Source: Candidatus Zixiibacteriota bacterium | Lineage (GTDB): Bacteria > Zixibacteria > MSB-5A5 > GN15 > PGXB01 | DNA length: 64,000 nt | Reading direction: 5' to 3' | Assembly: GCA_016933955.1 (NCBI GenBank) | Contig: JAFGTT010000018.1 | Span: forward strand, 1 to 64,000 | Part shown: piece after piece, positions 8,744 through 18,907 of the stretch | Position numbering within the stretch: position 1 is the first letter of the stretch | Layout: each line of letters begins with the position of its first letter | Notes under the pieces: generated by a model | What the model was told of the DNA's origin: nothing | Databases searched by the model: none | What the model saw: only the letters and a program-made list of their open reading frames with translations | Position numbers and translations under genes: made by a program

Positions 8744-9367
8744 ATGGGGAAGCTATTGCTTGCCATGATGGTGGGTTGCGCCCTGCTGATGGCCGGGTGT
8801 AGCGGCGATGATAATGGTACCGGTGATAATAACAATCAGCCAATGACCGGTGATCCTCTGCCATTGGCTGTCGGTAACGCCTGGAGCGGTACCACGCGGA
8901 CCACCACAATCTATGATACCAGTACCGTTGATATAATTTATTTCGTGACGGCCGATAGTGTCGTGGGCGAGGAAAACTGGTATCTGATAAAGAGCAAGGC
9001 CAACGGAACGACCGGCCTTTTCGGCTGGTTTACGGTTCGCCAGGACGGCGTCTATGTAATTACTGCCGAGAATGATCTGGGGGTGGCGGAACCGCAAATG
9101 ATATTTAAATTTCCGGGGAAAGTCGGGGATAAGTATACTTCCAATCTCTGGGGGGCAACCTACACGATTGAAATCATAGCCCAAAATGTGAGTGTTACCG
9201 TTCCCCAGGGATTTCACGCCTGTTGCCAGTATGAATTGAGAGTCGGCCAGTCGGGATACTCGGGTATTTTTCTGGGGCCGAATACCGGTTTTGTCAAAAT
9301 GGAAACTTTTGGCAGCAGTTATTCCTATCATTCCAACTGGGAACTCGACACCCTGGTCCTCAAATAG
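8744..9367 (+). CDS. Lipoprotein of unknown function
   Basis: The 207-residue product starts with a lipoprotein signal peptide: hydrophobic residues 4-17, lipobox MAGC with the acylated Cys at 19, then an acidic/Asn-rich linker (GDDNGTGDNNN). The remainder is beta-rich (WSGTTRTTT, WYLIKSKANG, EFTV-like strands) with no catalytic motif I can name. It is probably anchored in the outer or inner membrane facing the periplasm. A strong AAGGAGG Shine-Dalgarno sits 7 nt before the ATG. It is transcribed alone from a near-consensus promoter and followed by a strong stem-loop. Confidence 0.8.
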   Translation: MGKLLLAMMVGCALLMAGCSGDDNGTGDNNNQPMTGDPLPLAVGNAWSGTTRTTTIYDTSTVDIIYFVTADSVVGEENWYLIKSKANGTTGLFGWFTVRQDGVYVITAENDLGVAEPQMIFKFPGKVGDKYTSNLWGATYTIEIIAQNVSVTVPQGFHACCQYELRVGQSGYSGIFLGPNTGFVKMETFGSSYSYHSNWELDTLVLK

Positions 9368-9386
9368 CCATTCTATCCCTTTGCCG

Positions 9387-9417
9387 CTCAGCCGCCGATC
9401 ATGATACGGCGGCTGAG
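9387..9417 (+). terminator. Strong stem-loop after the lipoprotein gene
   Basis: An 11-bp perfect GC-rich stem (9387-9397 with 9407-9417) around a 9-nt loop, 20 nt past the stop codon. No T-run follows, so it may stabilise the mRNA end rather than terminate by itself. Confidence 0.55.
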
Positions 9418-9546
9418 ACGGGGTATATAATTTCCTCTATAATTCAAGAAATCAAGCTGATTTACTGGAGCATACGGTTTTATATTGGCTTATGAAGGGC
9501 TAATGCTATATTATCCCGGATGGTAACCGATAAGTGTATTAATATC

Positions 9547-9560
9547 TATGTCATGACATA
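9547..9560. promoter_or_regulatory. 14-bp palindrome upstream of the patatin gene
   Basis: TATGTCATGACATA is a perfect palindrome about 100 nt before the patatin-like gene, inside an AT-rich intergenic stretch (9418-9656). It is a candidate operator for an unknown dimeric regulator. I see no convincing promoter hexamers next to it. Confidence 0.35.
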
Positions 9561-9656
9561 ATGTAATTAACGGGCATGAATTAGATCCTCGATCATATTA
9601 ATGTTGATAAGCTGTGGATAAGATGTTGCTAACAGTGAAAAGGATTGGGATAACAA

Positions 9657-10631
9657 TTGTCTAAACCGATCAAAGTTCTGGCTATTGACGGGGGCGGTAT
9701 CCGGGGGGTGATTCCCGCCACTATTCTGGCCGAAATTGAGCGTCGAACTGCCAAAAGAGTTTCCTCGATGTTCGATCTGATTGCGGGGACTTCAACCGGC
9801 GGCATCCTGGCCCTGGCCCTGGCCAAACCGAAAAAAGACAACCTTCCCGAATACCGGGCCTCGGATTTGACTTCGCTTTATGAGAAGAAGGGTGTCAGGA
9901 TTTTCTCCCGTTCGTTGTGGCATCGAATTCAGGCGGTCGGTAATATCGCGGAAGTGAAATATACATCGGAGGGGATCGAGAAGGTTCTCGAGGAGACGTT
10001 CGGTAAAACGCGACTGAGCGAATCGCTGACCGGGGTTTTGGTAACCAGTTATGATATCGAGCGGCAGAGGCCATTCATTTTTAAAAGCACCCAGGCCGTG
10101 TTGGATAAATCCAATGATTTTTATATGAAAGATGCTGCCCGCGCCACCTCGGCCGCACCCACTTTTTTTGAACCATGCAAACTTATGGCCAGCAGTCCGG
10201 CCGAATATTATGCCCTGATTGACGGATTGGTTTTTGCCAGTAATCCGGCCATGTGTGCCTTTGTCGAAGCCAAGAATATGTTTCCCGACCGGGATGAATT
10301 TCTGGTCGTGTCGCTGGGGACCGGCGCGGCCACCAGCCGGTATATTTACGATGATGTCAGAAAATGGGGTGCTATCCAGTGGACCCCGCCACTTCTGGAT
10401 GTGGTCCTTCATGGCATCAATATCACGGTCGATCACCAGATGAGTCTGCTTCTGCCCCCGTGCGGCGGACATGAGTGTTATTTCCGTTTCCAGGTGTCGC
10501 TGGATTCATCCAATGAGGCAATGGATGACACTTCACTGTCCAACATTCGAACGTTGAAACTCCTGGCCGAGGAATTAATTCGTAATCACGAAGATAAAAT
10601 GGATGAACTCTGTCAGCGATTGCTGGCTTGA
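9657..10631 (+). CDS. Patatin-like phospholipase
   Basis: Predicted Ser-Asp dyad lipid acyl hydrolase of 324 residues. The oxyanion-hole motif is DGGGIRG at residues 11-17 and the nucleophile elbow GTSTG has Ser near 46. The usual catalytic D-G-G/A appears as IDGL near residue 187, so the Asp is kept but the following Gly is replaced by Leu. There is no signal peptide. The start is taken as TTG at 9657, because translation there gives the typical family start MSKPIKVLAIDGGG and AAAGGA lies upstream at 12 nt, but the spacing is long. Patatins also occur in antiphage CBASS systems, but no cyclase or partner gene is adjacent, so a housekeeping or secreted-lipid role is equally possible. Confidence 0.88.
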   Translation: MSKPIKVLAIDGGGIRGVIPATILAEIERRTAKRVSSMFDLIAGTSTGGILALALAKPKKDNLPEYRASDLTSLYEKKGVRIFSRSLWHRIQAVGNIAEVKYTSEGIEKVLEETFGKTRLSESLTGVLVTSYDIERQRPFIFKSTQAVLDKSNDFYMKDAARATSAAPTFFEPCKLMASSPAEYYALIDGLVFASNPAMCAFVEAKNMFPDRDEFLVVSLGTGAATSRYIYDDVRKWGAIQWTPPLLDVVLHGINITVDHQMSLLLPPCGGHECYFRFQVSLDSSNEAMDDTSLSNIRTLKLLAEELIRNHEDKMDELCQRLLA

Positions 10632-10633
10632 TT

Positions 10634-11053
10634 TCAGACCCATATCCGGGCATAGTACTTGAGGCTGGCCAGGAATAATCCCCATCCGATCGTCAGATAT
10701 AAGGGTGAGAGATAAATCTTCGGGATCGGCAGATGGCGCAGGGCGTACCCCATAACCATCATGATCAGGACAATGAAATAGCTTCTGATATTCTGGAAGG
10801 CGAACAGACAGATTTTATCCTTTCCCGGAGCCTGTTGAAAAATCCGTACAATATTTCGTTTGGCCAGCTTCGAAAAACCCAGGCGATTGATCGGTATTCC
10901 CGCCACAACACCGATACTGAATGCCAGGATTGAACCATATCCGGCGGGTATCAGCCATGAAATCGCGGCGATCATTAAACCAATACCGACCAGCGACCAT
11001 ACCAGACCAGCCAGCAATACCAGGATTTTCCTGTCGACAGCGGGCGCTTTCAT
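10634..11053 (-). CDS. Small four-helix membrane protein
   Basis: Unrecognised 139-residue integral membrane protein. Hydrophobic segments lie at about residues 10-31, 37-55, 88-105 and 112-130. A basic stretch between helices 2 and 3 (KLAKRNIVRIFQQ) suggests a cytoplasmic loop. Its stop codon is 2 nt from the convergent patatin stop. No good Shine-Dalgarno is visible before the ATG. The function is unknown and no neighbour gives a clue. Confidence 0.7.
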   Translation of the reverse strand: MKAPAVDRKILVLLAGLVWSLVGIGLMIAAISWLIPAGYGSILAFSIGVVAGIPINRLGFSKLAKRNIVRIFQQAPGKDKICLFAFQNIRSYFIVLIMMVMGYALRHLPIPKIYLSPLYLTIGWGLFLASLKYYARIWV

Positions 11054-11123
11054 ATGTTTTAAGAACAGAATATTATGATATTTGTGTCAAGATATTCCTG
11101 AATTGAAATAGTGTTTGACTTAA

Positions 11124-11156
11124 GTAAAAGGCGGTACCGGTTGGCCGTACCGCCTT
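11124..11156 (-). terminator. Terminator of the S9 peptidase gene
   Basis: A 10-bp stem (11128-11137 with 11147-11156) with a 9-nt loop. On the minus strand it is followed by a short T-run. It lies 25 nt past the peptidase stop codon. Confidence 0.75.
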
Positions 11157-11181
11157 GATATAAATATATAAAATCCGGCTG

Positions 11182-13170
11182 TTATTTCATCACATGCATC
11201 ATAGTGAATACATAATTACTGGCCAGATCGTGAATGGTCTGGGCTTTCATGGCCGCCCCGTGACCGGCCTCGGTTTCCTCGTAATACCACACCTGTTTGC
11301 CCAAACGAGAGAGGACATAAGCAAAACGCCGGGGATCTGAGGGCGGGACCCGGGGATCGTTAAATCCGCCGGTGACCAGAATCGGTTTACTGACCTGCTC
11401 GGCATAGAAGATCGGGGCCACTTTGCGATTCAGATCGCCGCCCACCGGTCCGTATTCTTTCTCCCAGGACGGGATGAAGACCGGGTTGGAATTCAGGATG
11501 GTATGATCGGGATCGGATACACCCACCTCGGAAACGATACAGGCCACTTTATCGGAGCACTGGGTGGCCAGCCAATCGACAGTGTAGCCGCCGTATGAGG
11601 CTCCCCAGATGGCGATTTTATCGGGTTTCGACCAGCCCTCGTTGATCAGGTAATCGATAGCCGCCTCGTCATCCTTAAGAGCATTGAAACGCCCTTCCAG
11701 ATTGTCAGCCTGTTCATAGGCCGGGCCATAGCCCGATGAACCCCGGACATTGGGAAGCATATAAATAAATCCATTACTCAGGGCAAAAGCCATATTCCTT
11801 TGGAAATAGGGTCGGCTCTGGCCGGCCGGGCCGCCGTGATAATTGATGATGGCCGGATTGGTACCGTCTTTGGCGGCGTTTTTCGGGATATAGATAAAGG
11901 CCGGGATCATGGTCCCATCGTAGGATTTGTACTTGATTAATTCGACTTTGACATTTGAAAAATCATTTCCAAAAGTCGAAACCTTGCCTATTTGCTGCAG
12001 TTTGTTTTCACCCAATTTGAATTTGTAAGCGGTCGGCGGCATGGTCGGGGAAGAAAAATCAAAAACCACATCGCCGGAATCATTGCTGCCCATGCTGGAG
12101 ATAATTCCGATTTCGGTCTCCGGCATCGGAATTGGTTTGCCATTCAGATCAATAGCCGCCAGCCGGGAATAGCCTTCCGTGTTCAAGATCATAAACAGAC
12201 GGCCGCTTTTGCGGTCGAATCCCGATTTATCGATTTCCACCTTCGGATCATAGAGAACTCTGAATTCATTAGGTTTGGCGGGATCGAGCAGGCAGTACTT
12301 CAGAAATTCTTCCGGTTTGGATTTGATCGATGTCATGGTCAGGATTTTACCGTCTTTGGTAAATTGGGCGCCATTGAAAATGGCGGTATCGGAAAGAACC
12401 GTCATTTTATTGGCGGCCAGGTCGTACAGGCACAACTGCGACTCCGAGGCCGAGTAACTTCTCATAACGGTCATTTTACCCTTATAATAATCGCCGGGGA
12501 AAAAGACCCCAGGTTCGGTATAGATGGTATCAAGAATACCGGTTGACAGAGTATAGCGGGCAAAATGAATAGTCCGGCGATCGTACGGAACGACATAAAA
12601 TTGATCAGGATTGTCTTCATCAAAAAGCGGTCCGAAGAAGGCCGTTTTACGGTCCACCAGGAGCGGCCGGAATTTGCCGTCGCGGGAGAAATACCACAGG
12701 TCATGCATTTCATCGCCATGCTTGTAAACGCTGACAATGATAAAATCCCCGGACGGGTAAACGGCATAGTCAGAGATGGTAAATCCTTCTTCAGCCCAGT
12801 TATTGGGGGTTATCTGGATCGGCCAGCCCATAGGTTTGTCCATATAAAACAGGGCCGCGCTTTCCCCCGTCAGGCGCATCAGAAAATATATCCGCCCGGT
12901 ATTATCGATCTGGGGAGTGGTAATCATGTCGATACCCAGTAAAAAGGTCAGTTGGTTGACCGTAGGTTCCCAGTATTTCGACGATTCCAGCATATTCGTT
13001 GTCAGCGCTTTGGTGCTGTCGATGAAGGACATTATTTGGGTCGTATCTGTCATAACCCAGGAGTCGATTTCTTTGAGCAATCCTTCGACTTTCCCCGAAT
13101 TCTGTGCCGTGGCCATCGAAAATATAAGCACACCCAGTAAAACGGCCATGGCGATAGTTCTTGAAACCAT
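11182..13170 (-). CDS. Secreted S9 prolyl-oligopeptidase-family peptidase
   Basis: The 662-residue precursor has a signal peptide (residues 1-24, cut after ATA-like MATAQ), an N-terminal beta-propeller region, and a C-terminal alpha/beta hydrolase domain. The catalytic triad is visible: Ser525 in GASYGGY, Asp605 in FNDPRVPP and His637 in AGHGAAM. It cleaves peptides or acyl-peptides in the periplasm or outside the cell and would feed amino-acid catabolism. The ATG at 13170 is chosen because GGAGG lies 7 nt before it; a TTG four codons upstream would sit inside that site. It is close to the XRE cassette (37 nt) but has a different role. Confidence 0.93.
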   Translation of the reverse strand: MVSRTIAMAVLLGVLIFSMATAQNSGKVEGLLKEIDSWVMTDTTQIMSFIDSTKALTTNMLESSKYWEPTVNQLTFLLGIDMITTPQIDNTGRIYFLMRLTGESAALFYMDKPMGWPIQITPNNWAEEGFTISDYAVYPSGDFIIVSVYKHGDEMHDLWYFSRDGKFRPLLVDRKTAFFGPLFDEDNPDQFYVVPYDRRTIHFARYTLSTGILDTIYTEPGVFFPGDYYKGKMTVMRSYSASESQLCLYDLAANKMTVLSDTAIFNGAQFTKDGKILTMTSIKSKPEEFLKYCLLDPAKPNEFRVLYDPKVEIDKSGFDRKSGRLFMILNTEGYSRLAAIDLNGKPIPMPETEIGIISSMGSNDSGDVVFDFSSPTMPPTAYKFKLGENKLQQIGKVSTFGNDFSNVKVELIKYKSYDGTMIPAFIYIPKNAAKDGTNPAIINYHGGPAGQSRPYFQRNMAFALSNGFIYMLPNVRGSSGYGPAYEQADNLEGRFNALKDDEAAIDYLINEGWSKPDKIAIWGASYGGYTVDWLATQCSDKVACIVSEVGVSDPDHTILNSNPVFIPSWEKEYGPVGGDLNRKVAPIFYAEQVSKPILVTGGFNDPRVPPSDPRRFAYVLSRLGKQVWYYEETEAGHGAAMKAQTIHDLASNYVFTMMHVMK

Positions 13171-13207
13171 CAAAACCTCCAATGTTTGGTTGAATTTTTA
13201 TATTTGA

Positions 13208-13426
13208 CTACATTGTACAACCGAGCTCGTCCAGGCTGACATCGAGGGCATCAGCAAGTTTTACCAAATGCTTTAGAGTGGGTGTTTTGCCCTCTGGATG
13301 TCGGTTTAAATAGCGGCTTATGTTAGGCTGGTCGATGCCTGATTTTCTTGATAATTCTGGCTGATTCAAACCTTTTTCATCCATCAGCCGCCGGAGATTC
13401 TCAGATAATTTAATCTCAAATTTCAT
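13208..13426 (-). CDS. XRE-family HTH regulator (72 residues)
   Basis: A compact Cro/CI-type DNA-binding protein. The helix-turn-helix is NQPELSRKSGIDQPNISRYLN (split here as NQPELSRKSG and IDQPNISRYLN), residues about 20-43, followed by the usual LVKLADALDVSLDEL helix pair. There is no effector domain. Its ATG overlaps the stop of the upstream small membrane gene by 4 nt (ATGA), so it is translationally coupled. It is the last gene of a four-gene cassette. Confidence 0.85.
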   Translation of the reverse strand: MKFEIKLSENLRRLMDEKGLNQPELSRKSGIDQPNISRYLNRHPEGKTPTLKHLVKLADALDVSLDELGCTM

Positions 13427-13638
13427 TTCTTATCTAATTTATCCGCCTTTACGCCTATGGCTATCAGGCATATAATTCCGATGCCCACGAAAAATATTTT
13501 GAGTAGAGTAGTGCCCAATCCTCCGGAAGGAGATTCTATGATTTGTGGGGCGAAAACTACTCCGGCCGCGAAATAGGCGGATGCCATAAAAATAGCCAGG
13601 GCGATAATTTCACCGGATTGGTTATTATTTTTGGACAT
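13423..13638 (-). CDS. Small two-helix membrane protein (71 residues)
   Basis: Unrecognised. Two hydrophobic segments (about residues 10-30 and 44-62) are joined by a short loop (QIIESPSGGLG), with a charged C-terminal tail KADKLDKK. GGAGAG lies 8 nt before the ATG. It sits between the 32-codon membrane gene and the 72-residue XRE gene, overlapping the latter by 4 nt. It may be a toxin-like or signalling membrane peptide controlled by the flanking regulators; this is an inference from position only. Confidence 0.7.
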   Translation of the reverse strand: MSKNNNQSGEIIALAIFMASAYFAAGVVFAPQIIESPSGGLGTTLLKIFFVGIGIICLIAIGVKADKLDKK

Positions 13639-13662
13639 AAAAAGGCTCTCCGTAGTTCTATA

Positions 13663-13761
13663 TCAGAATAATCCTTTCCCCAAATAGTAGGCCGCCGCTA
13701 TTACCATGATGACGACTCCCCAGACGAGCTGGATTTTCAGCCAGCGAGGAAGATTATTCAT
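13663..13761 (-). CDS. 32-residue membrane peptide
   Basis: A short gene starting at ATG 13761-13759, inside the end of the upstream XRE gene (8-nt overlap), and ending at TGA 13665-13663. The product begins MNNLPRWLKIQL, continues as one transmembrane helix (VWGVVIMVIAAAYYLG) and ends GKGLF. AAAGGA lies just upstream of the ATG inside the XRE gene, which fits coupled translation. The positive-inside start and single helix resemble small membrane peptides of toxin or regulatory type. It fills the only gap in an otherwise gap-free cassette. Confidence 0.6.
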   Translation of the reverse strand: MNNLPRWLKIQLVWGVVIMVIAAAYYLGKGLF

Positions 13762-14146
13762 CCTTTCCCTTGTCTTTGGTCTTTTTTTTCAAACCGAGCA
13801 GGATTTCATCGACGGCTTTTTTCCGCCAGTCATCCTCGGGCAGGCTCAGATAAAGATCGAGGAATTCTTTGGCCTGAGGGTCAATTTCAATTCCGCCGGC
13901 GGTTTTTTTTTCAATGTCTTTCAGCCGCTCAATACCGGTTAATTCATAGAGGGTGACTCTGAAATAATCTGCATATTTAACCAGGATATCGATTCCGGGA
14001 TAGCGGGTTCCTCCCAAATGACATGCTATTGTCGATTGCGGAATCCCGGTAATTCGGGAAATTTCCTCCTGAGTTATGCCCCGCTGATCTTTCAAGTTAG
14101 TCAAATTTCGGGCAAAAATCTGAATATGGTCAGGTCGCACAAACAT
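13754..14146 (-). CDS. XRE-family HTH regulator with C-terminal extension (130 residues)
   Basis: First gene of the cassette. An N-terminal Cro/CI-type HTH (GITQEEISRITGIPQSTIAC, about residues 23-42) is followed by LVKYADYFRVTLYELTG and then about 50 residues rich in charge (LPEDDWRKKAVDEILLGLKKKTKDKGKDE) that could bind a partner or effector. No Shine-Dalgarno is visible. The ATG lies 2 nt from a 19-bp dyad and may be on a leaderless transcript. It is probably autoregulatory. Confidence 0.82.
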   Translation of the reverse strand: MFVRPDHIQIFARNLTNLKDQRGITQEEISRITGIPQSTIACHLGGTRYPGIDILVKYADYFRVTLYELTGIERLKDIEKKTAGGIEIDPQAKEFLDLYLSLPEDDWRKKAVDEILLGLKKKTKDKGKDE

Positions 14147-14148
14147 AA

Positions 14149-14167
14149 ATGTAACACAGTCTTACAT
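14149..14167. promoter_or_regulatory. Candidate operator of the XRE cassette
   Basis: ATGTAA and TTACAT, a perfect 6-bp dyad, are separated by 7 nt (CACAGTC). The dyad ends 2 nt before the start codon of the first XRE gene. Its position would let a dimeric regulator block transcription or translation. The AT-rich region upstream contains TTGTCA and TATATG hexamers 17 nt apart (minus strand, about 14176-14204) that could be the promoter. Confidence 0.5.
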
Positions 14168-14347
14168 GAAAACGCAAGATTTATTTCATATAAATAATAA
14201 TTTTCCGCTTGACAAAATATTGCATTTCAATTTAAATACCAATGATTTGTTTCAAATTTCCAATTACCAGGAAATCGATAGAAGATATTACAATAATGCC
14301 TTTATTTCCAGATATAAAATAAAAAATCGGGAATAACTCAAAACCGG

Positions 14348-17320
14348 TTATTGATCGGCGGGCCTTAGAATCACGGCCTGTCCATCGTGGCCGTTAATTA
14401 TGACTTCCAGGGGACGAGCCAAACGAACATGGCGTAGATTCCCGGTTTCCTGACTGACCGGCAGGGATTCCAGCCAGTTCCAGTCAATGAAATTCAATTC
14501 GTTAGTCCGGTTAACGGTTAAATACCCGATCTGAAAGGAAATCAGATTCTGGAAAAAATGGGTTCCGAATGAAGGTGTGACCGAGAAATCGCCATAAGCC
14601 GCTTCGATTATGACCCGGGCCGAGGAAATCTGGTCCCATTTGGCCGGTATTCCCAGCCACCGGTCGGCGGTACCCCATCGCCCCGGGCCAATCAGAAGGT
14701 ACGGCCGTTGACCGGCTTTCATCAATTCATTGAAGCGCCCGACCTCGACGGCCATCTCGCTCATCCGGGCCCGGTCGAAAGTGTCGGGTCGGACGTATAT
14801 AATATCCTGAATGTCATTGATGCGACCATGGCTCAAACAATCATCGCTCCGGCAAATAATCCTGTCATGATCGAGATCGGTCAGGGAGATACTCTCATGG
14901 GCGGCCTCAACGGCCATCGGGCGAATCTGAAGAAATCCGAATTCATCCGGTATTTTGGAATCGGCATGGAGTTCAGCGGCGAATTCGATCTCAACCGGGA
15001 AATTCATCCCGTTGCTCCCCAGACGGAGAAGAAACCTGATGATCTCATCGAGAGGGAAAATCCGGTTTTTCAGGATTGGGGCAAAGGTCACCAGTTTCAC
15101 CCCTTTCCGGTTAATGCCGTCGTACACCCGGTCATTTTCCCGGGAATAGGTCGAGCCGACAAATCCCATGGATCCATCCTCAACTGCCCGATCGATCTTG
15201 AACTGCATCAACCCGCTGCCGCCGTCGGGTGAAGGATGGACCGCGGGATTACTCATGTCAATGGCGAAGAAATCGTGCTGGGAGTTTTTAAAAAAGTCCT
15301 TGGTTGTCGAGAACTGCGGCAGAACCATGGGATTACTCGGTGAAAAATAAAGGCAATCGCCGCCTTCGACAATTGTTCGCCCCAGGCCAAGAGCGGCATA
15401 GGCAATACCTTCCTCCGGTTTAATATGCCCGATGGAATAGAAGTTGTATGATCGCGCAATTCCGGAAATCACCGGGTAGAAACTGCCGCGCCGGAGACTT
15501 CCAACCACCTTTTGAAGGATAACCGCCATTTTCTCTTCCTCGACCCGGTTGCCGGTAGTCTCGATATAATTCTTTGATTTTTTAAAGAAGGTCGAGGCAT
15601 AGATGTACTTAATAGCTTCCTCGAGCCGGCTAAGCCGTCCCCCCAGAGTCCGATGCCGGTTGGGGAGCATGTGAGTTTCATAAATTCCGGCGAAGGGCTG
15701 ATAGTGCGAATCCTCCAGAAGTGATGACGACCTGACCGCGAGTGGATATTTAATCACCTCGAGGATGGCCTTCAGGTCATCCGAGGTTTCTTTGGGGAGC
15801 TTACCGTTGACAAAGGCGGCAGCGATTTCATCATCGGAGTGATCGCCCAGGGCGAATTTAAGCAGGTTGTTTTTTTCGAGAAATTTGTCGAAGACCGAGG
15901 TTCCGACAATAAATGAAGGGGGGACGGTTATCCTGACTCCCTCGAAAATATCATAGACATTGTATCGCCGCAGAAGACGGTTGATAAAAGCCAGACCCCG
16001 CCCTTTACCTCCCAGTGAACCGTTACCGATTTTGACGAAATCGGTCTGGAGATCGAATTGGCGGCGGGAGAAATCAGAAACCATTCCCAGTTGTTTTTCA
16101 TGGCGGAAAGTCCGGAAAGTATCCATGAGGTATTGTCTCATGCTGGCGATATCGTTAAATTCCGTGACTTTTCTGGGGCGCAGGCGAACGGCCAGGTCGA
16201 ATTCCGTCCGGGCCATCAGCCAGTTGGAAAAATGATTGCGGTTACCGTGATGAATCAGCGACTCCTCCGGAACGGTTTCGAGGCACCGTTCCATTTCGTG
16301 ATAATTTTCGGCCCGGTCCACCTCGGTCCCGTCGGTCAGTCTGAAAACAAAATCGCCGAATCCGAAATTTAGCATGATAAAATTACGCAAGTCGGTTAAC
16401 AGAGTCCGGGCATTCTTATAAAGAAAAGCCACCTTTTTTTCGCGGGCCATCTCGGCGTACTTTCGATTGGATGACTGCAACAGGATAGGCAGATCGGGGA
16501 TTTCTTTTTTAATGGCCTCGGCCAGTTTCAGCCCGGCCTCTTTGTCCATGATATCGTTTCGAAAAAAGCTGACATCGGAGATAATTCCCAGGAGAAACTG
16601 ACGATATTTTTTAAACAACTGCCAGCCTTCTTCGAATGTTTCGGCCAGCAGGATTTTCGGCCGCGCTCTCATGCGCAGTAATTTATCGGGCTTATTCAGG
16701 CTCTCCGACATCAGGGCCTGGGTTTGTTCGACGATTTCGGTGTAGATTAACGGCAGATAGGCAGAATAAAACCGGACCGAATCCTCGATCAGGATAATAA
16801 CCCGGACTCCGACCAACCGGGTGTCGTTGTCGACATTTTTTCTATCTTCAACGAATTTGGCAATTGCCAGAAGGATATCGGACTCGCCGTTCCAGATGAA
16901 AGCTTTATCGATGGCGCGTTCGTAATTGGGATCCTGCCTGATAGCCAGTTCACGGGGATTGAAGGCCAGCAGAACGATCGGGATATCAGGGTCGATTTCC
17001 TTGGCCCTGAGACCGAAAGAGATGATATTGATGTCACTCAGCTTACGGAAGACCATGATCAGGTCGAACTTTTTTTGTTCCAGGAGCCGGAGCGCTTCCT
17101 CGCCGCTCGAAACCCGTTTGATCTGCGGAGCAAAAGTGAGATTATGTTCGGCGTATTCACTCGAAATCAGCTGGGCGATCTGGCCGTCTTCTTCGAGAAT
17201 GAATGAATCGTAAAGACTGGAGACCAGGAGAATATCCTTGACCCGGTACTGCATCAAAGAATCGAATCGGGCGAATCCCGATTCGTAGTCCTTGGGATCT
17301 ATGACAGGTTTCCGGATCAT
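14348..17320 (-). CDS. Receiver-like plus PPDK/PEP-synthase ATP-grasp domain protein
   Basis: A 990-residue cytosolic protein. The N-terminus holds two response-regulator-like folds: about residues 25-160 (ILLVSSLYDSF...SGEEALRLLEQKKFDLIMV) and about 170-320 (RVIILIEDSVRFYSAYL...LLGIISDVSF). The centre is the ATP-binding half of pyruvate phosphate dikinase/PEP synthase, with GGKGRGLA near 438 and RSSSLLEDS near 530. The phosphohistidine swivel and the PEP-binding barrel of true PEP synthase are absent, so it is not a complete PpsA. It may phosphorylate or bind another partner in response to a signal. No strong Shine-Dalgarno is visible; ATG at 17320 is preferred to the TTG three codons earlier. 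It appears monocistronic. Confidence 0.8.
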   Translation of the reverse strand: MIRKPVIDPKDYESGFARFDSLMQYRVKDILLVSSLYDSFILEEDGQIAQLISSEYAEHNLTFAPQIKRVSSGEEALRLLEQKKFDLIMVFRKLSDINIISFGLRAKEIDPDIPIVLLAFNPRELAIRQDPNYERAIDKAFIWNGESDILLAIAKFVEDRKNVDNDTRLVGVRVIILIEDSVRFYSAYLPLIYTEIVEQTQALMSESLNKPDKLLRMRARPKILLAETFEEGWQLFKKYRQFLLGIISDVSFFRNDIMDKEAGLKLAEAIKKEIPDLPILLQSSNRKYAEMAREKKVAFLYKNARTLLTDLRNFIMLNFGFGDFVFRLTDGTEVDRAENYHEMERCLETVPEESLIHHGNRNHFSNWLMARTEFDLAVRLRPRKVTEFNDIASMRQYLMDTFRTFRHEKQLGMVSDFSRRQFDLQTDFVKIGNGSLGGKGRGLAFINRLLRRYNVYDIFEGVRITVPPSFIVGTSVFDKFLEKNNLLKFALGDHSDDEIAAAFVNGKLPKETSDDLKAILEVIKYPLAVRSSSLLEDSHYQPFAGIYETHMLPNRHRTLGGRLSRLEEAIKYIYASTFFKKSKNYIETTGNRVEEEKMAVILQKVVGSLRRGSFYPVISGIARSYNFYSIGHIKPEEGIAYAALGLGRTIVEGGDCLYFSPSNPMVLPQFSTTKDFFKNSQHDFFAIDMSNPAVHPSPDGGSGLMQFKIDRAVEDGSMGFVGSTYSRENDRVYDGINRKGVKLVTFAPILKNRIFPLDEIIRFLLRLGSNGMNFPVEIEFAAELHADSKIPDEFGFLQIRPMAVEAAHESISLTDLDHDRIICRSDDCLSHGRINDIQDIIYVRPDTFDRARMSEMAVEVGRFNELMKAGQRPYLLIGPGRWGTADRWLGIPAKWDQISSARVIIEAAYGDFSVTPSFGTHFFQNLISFQIGYLTVNRTNELNFIDWNWLESLPVSQETGNLRHVRLARPLEVIINGHDGQAVILRPADQ

Positions 17321-17393
17321 ATGAAACAACTACGATAGATCGGCCGATTCCCATGATGAAATCAGGATATTGGGAATTACTCTCCGATCGGTG

Positions 17394-17434
17394 AAAAAAG
17401 ACATGGTGGGACAGCCGGGCTGTCCCACCATGTC
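17394..17434 (-). terminator. Terminator of gdhA
   Basis: A perfect 16-bp stem (17400-17415 with 17419-17434) with a 3-nt loop, followed on the minus strand by six T residues. It lies 34 nt past the gdhA stop. Confidence 0.85.
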
Positions 17435-17467
17435 GGGAAATTATCTATAACTGGTTTAGAAAGTATC

Positions 17468-18907
<1,440 letters not shown>

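Noticed and set aside
9657-10631. Patatin gene as a CBASS antiphage effector
   Set aside because: No cyclic-nucleotide synthase or accessory gene lies beside it; the neighbours are a lipoprotein and a membrane protein.
14348-17320. Full PEP synthase (PpsA)
   Set aside because: The phosphohistidine and PEP-binding domains are missing and receiver-like domains are present instead.
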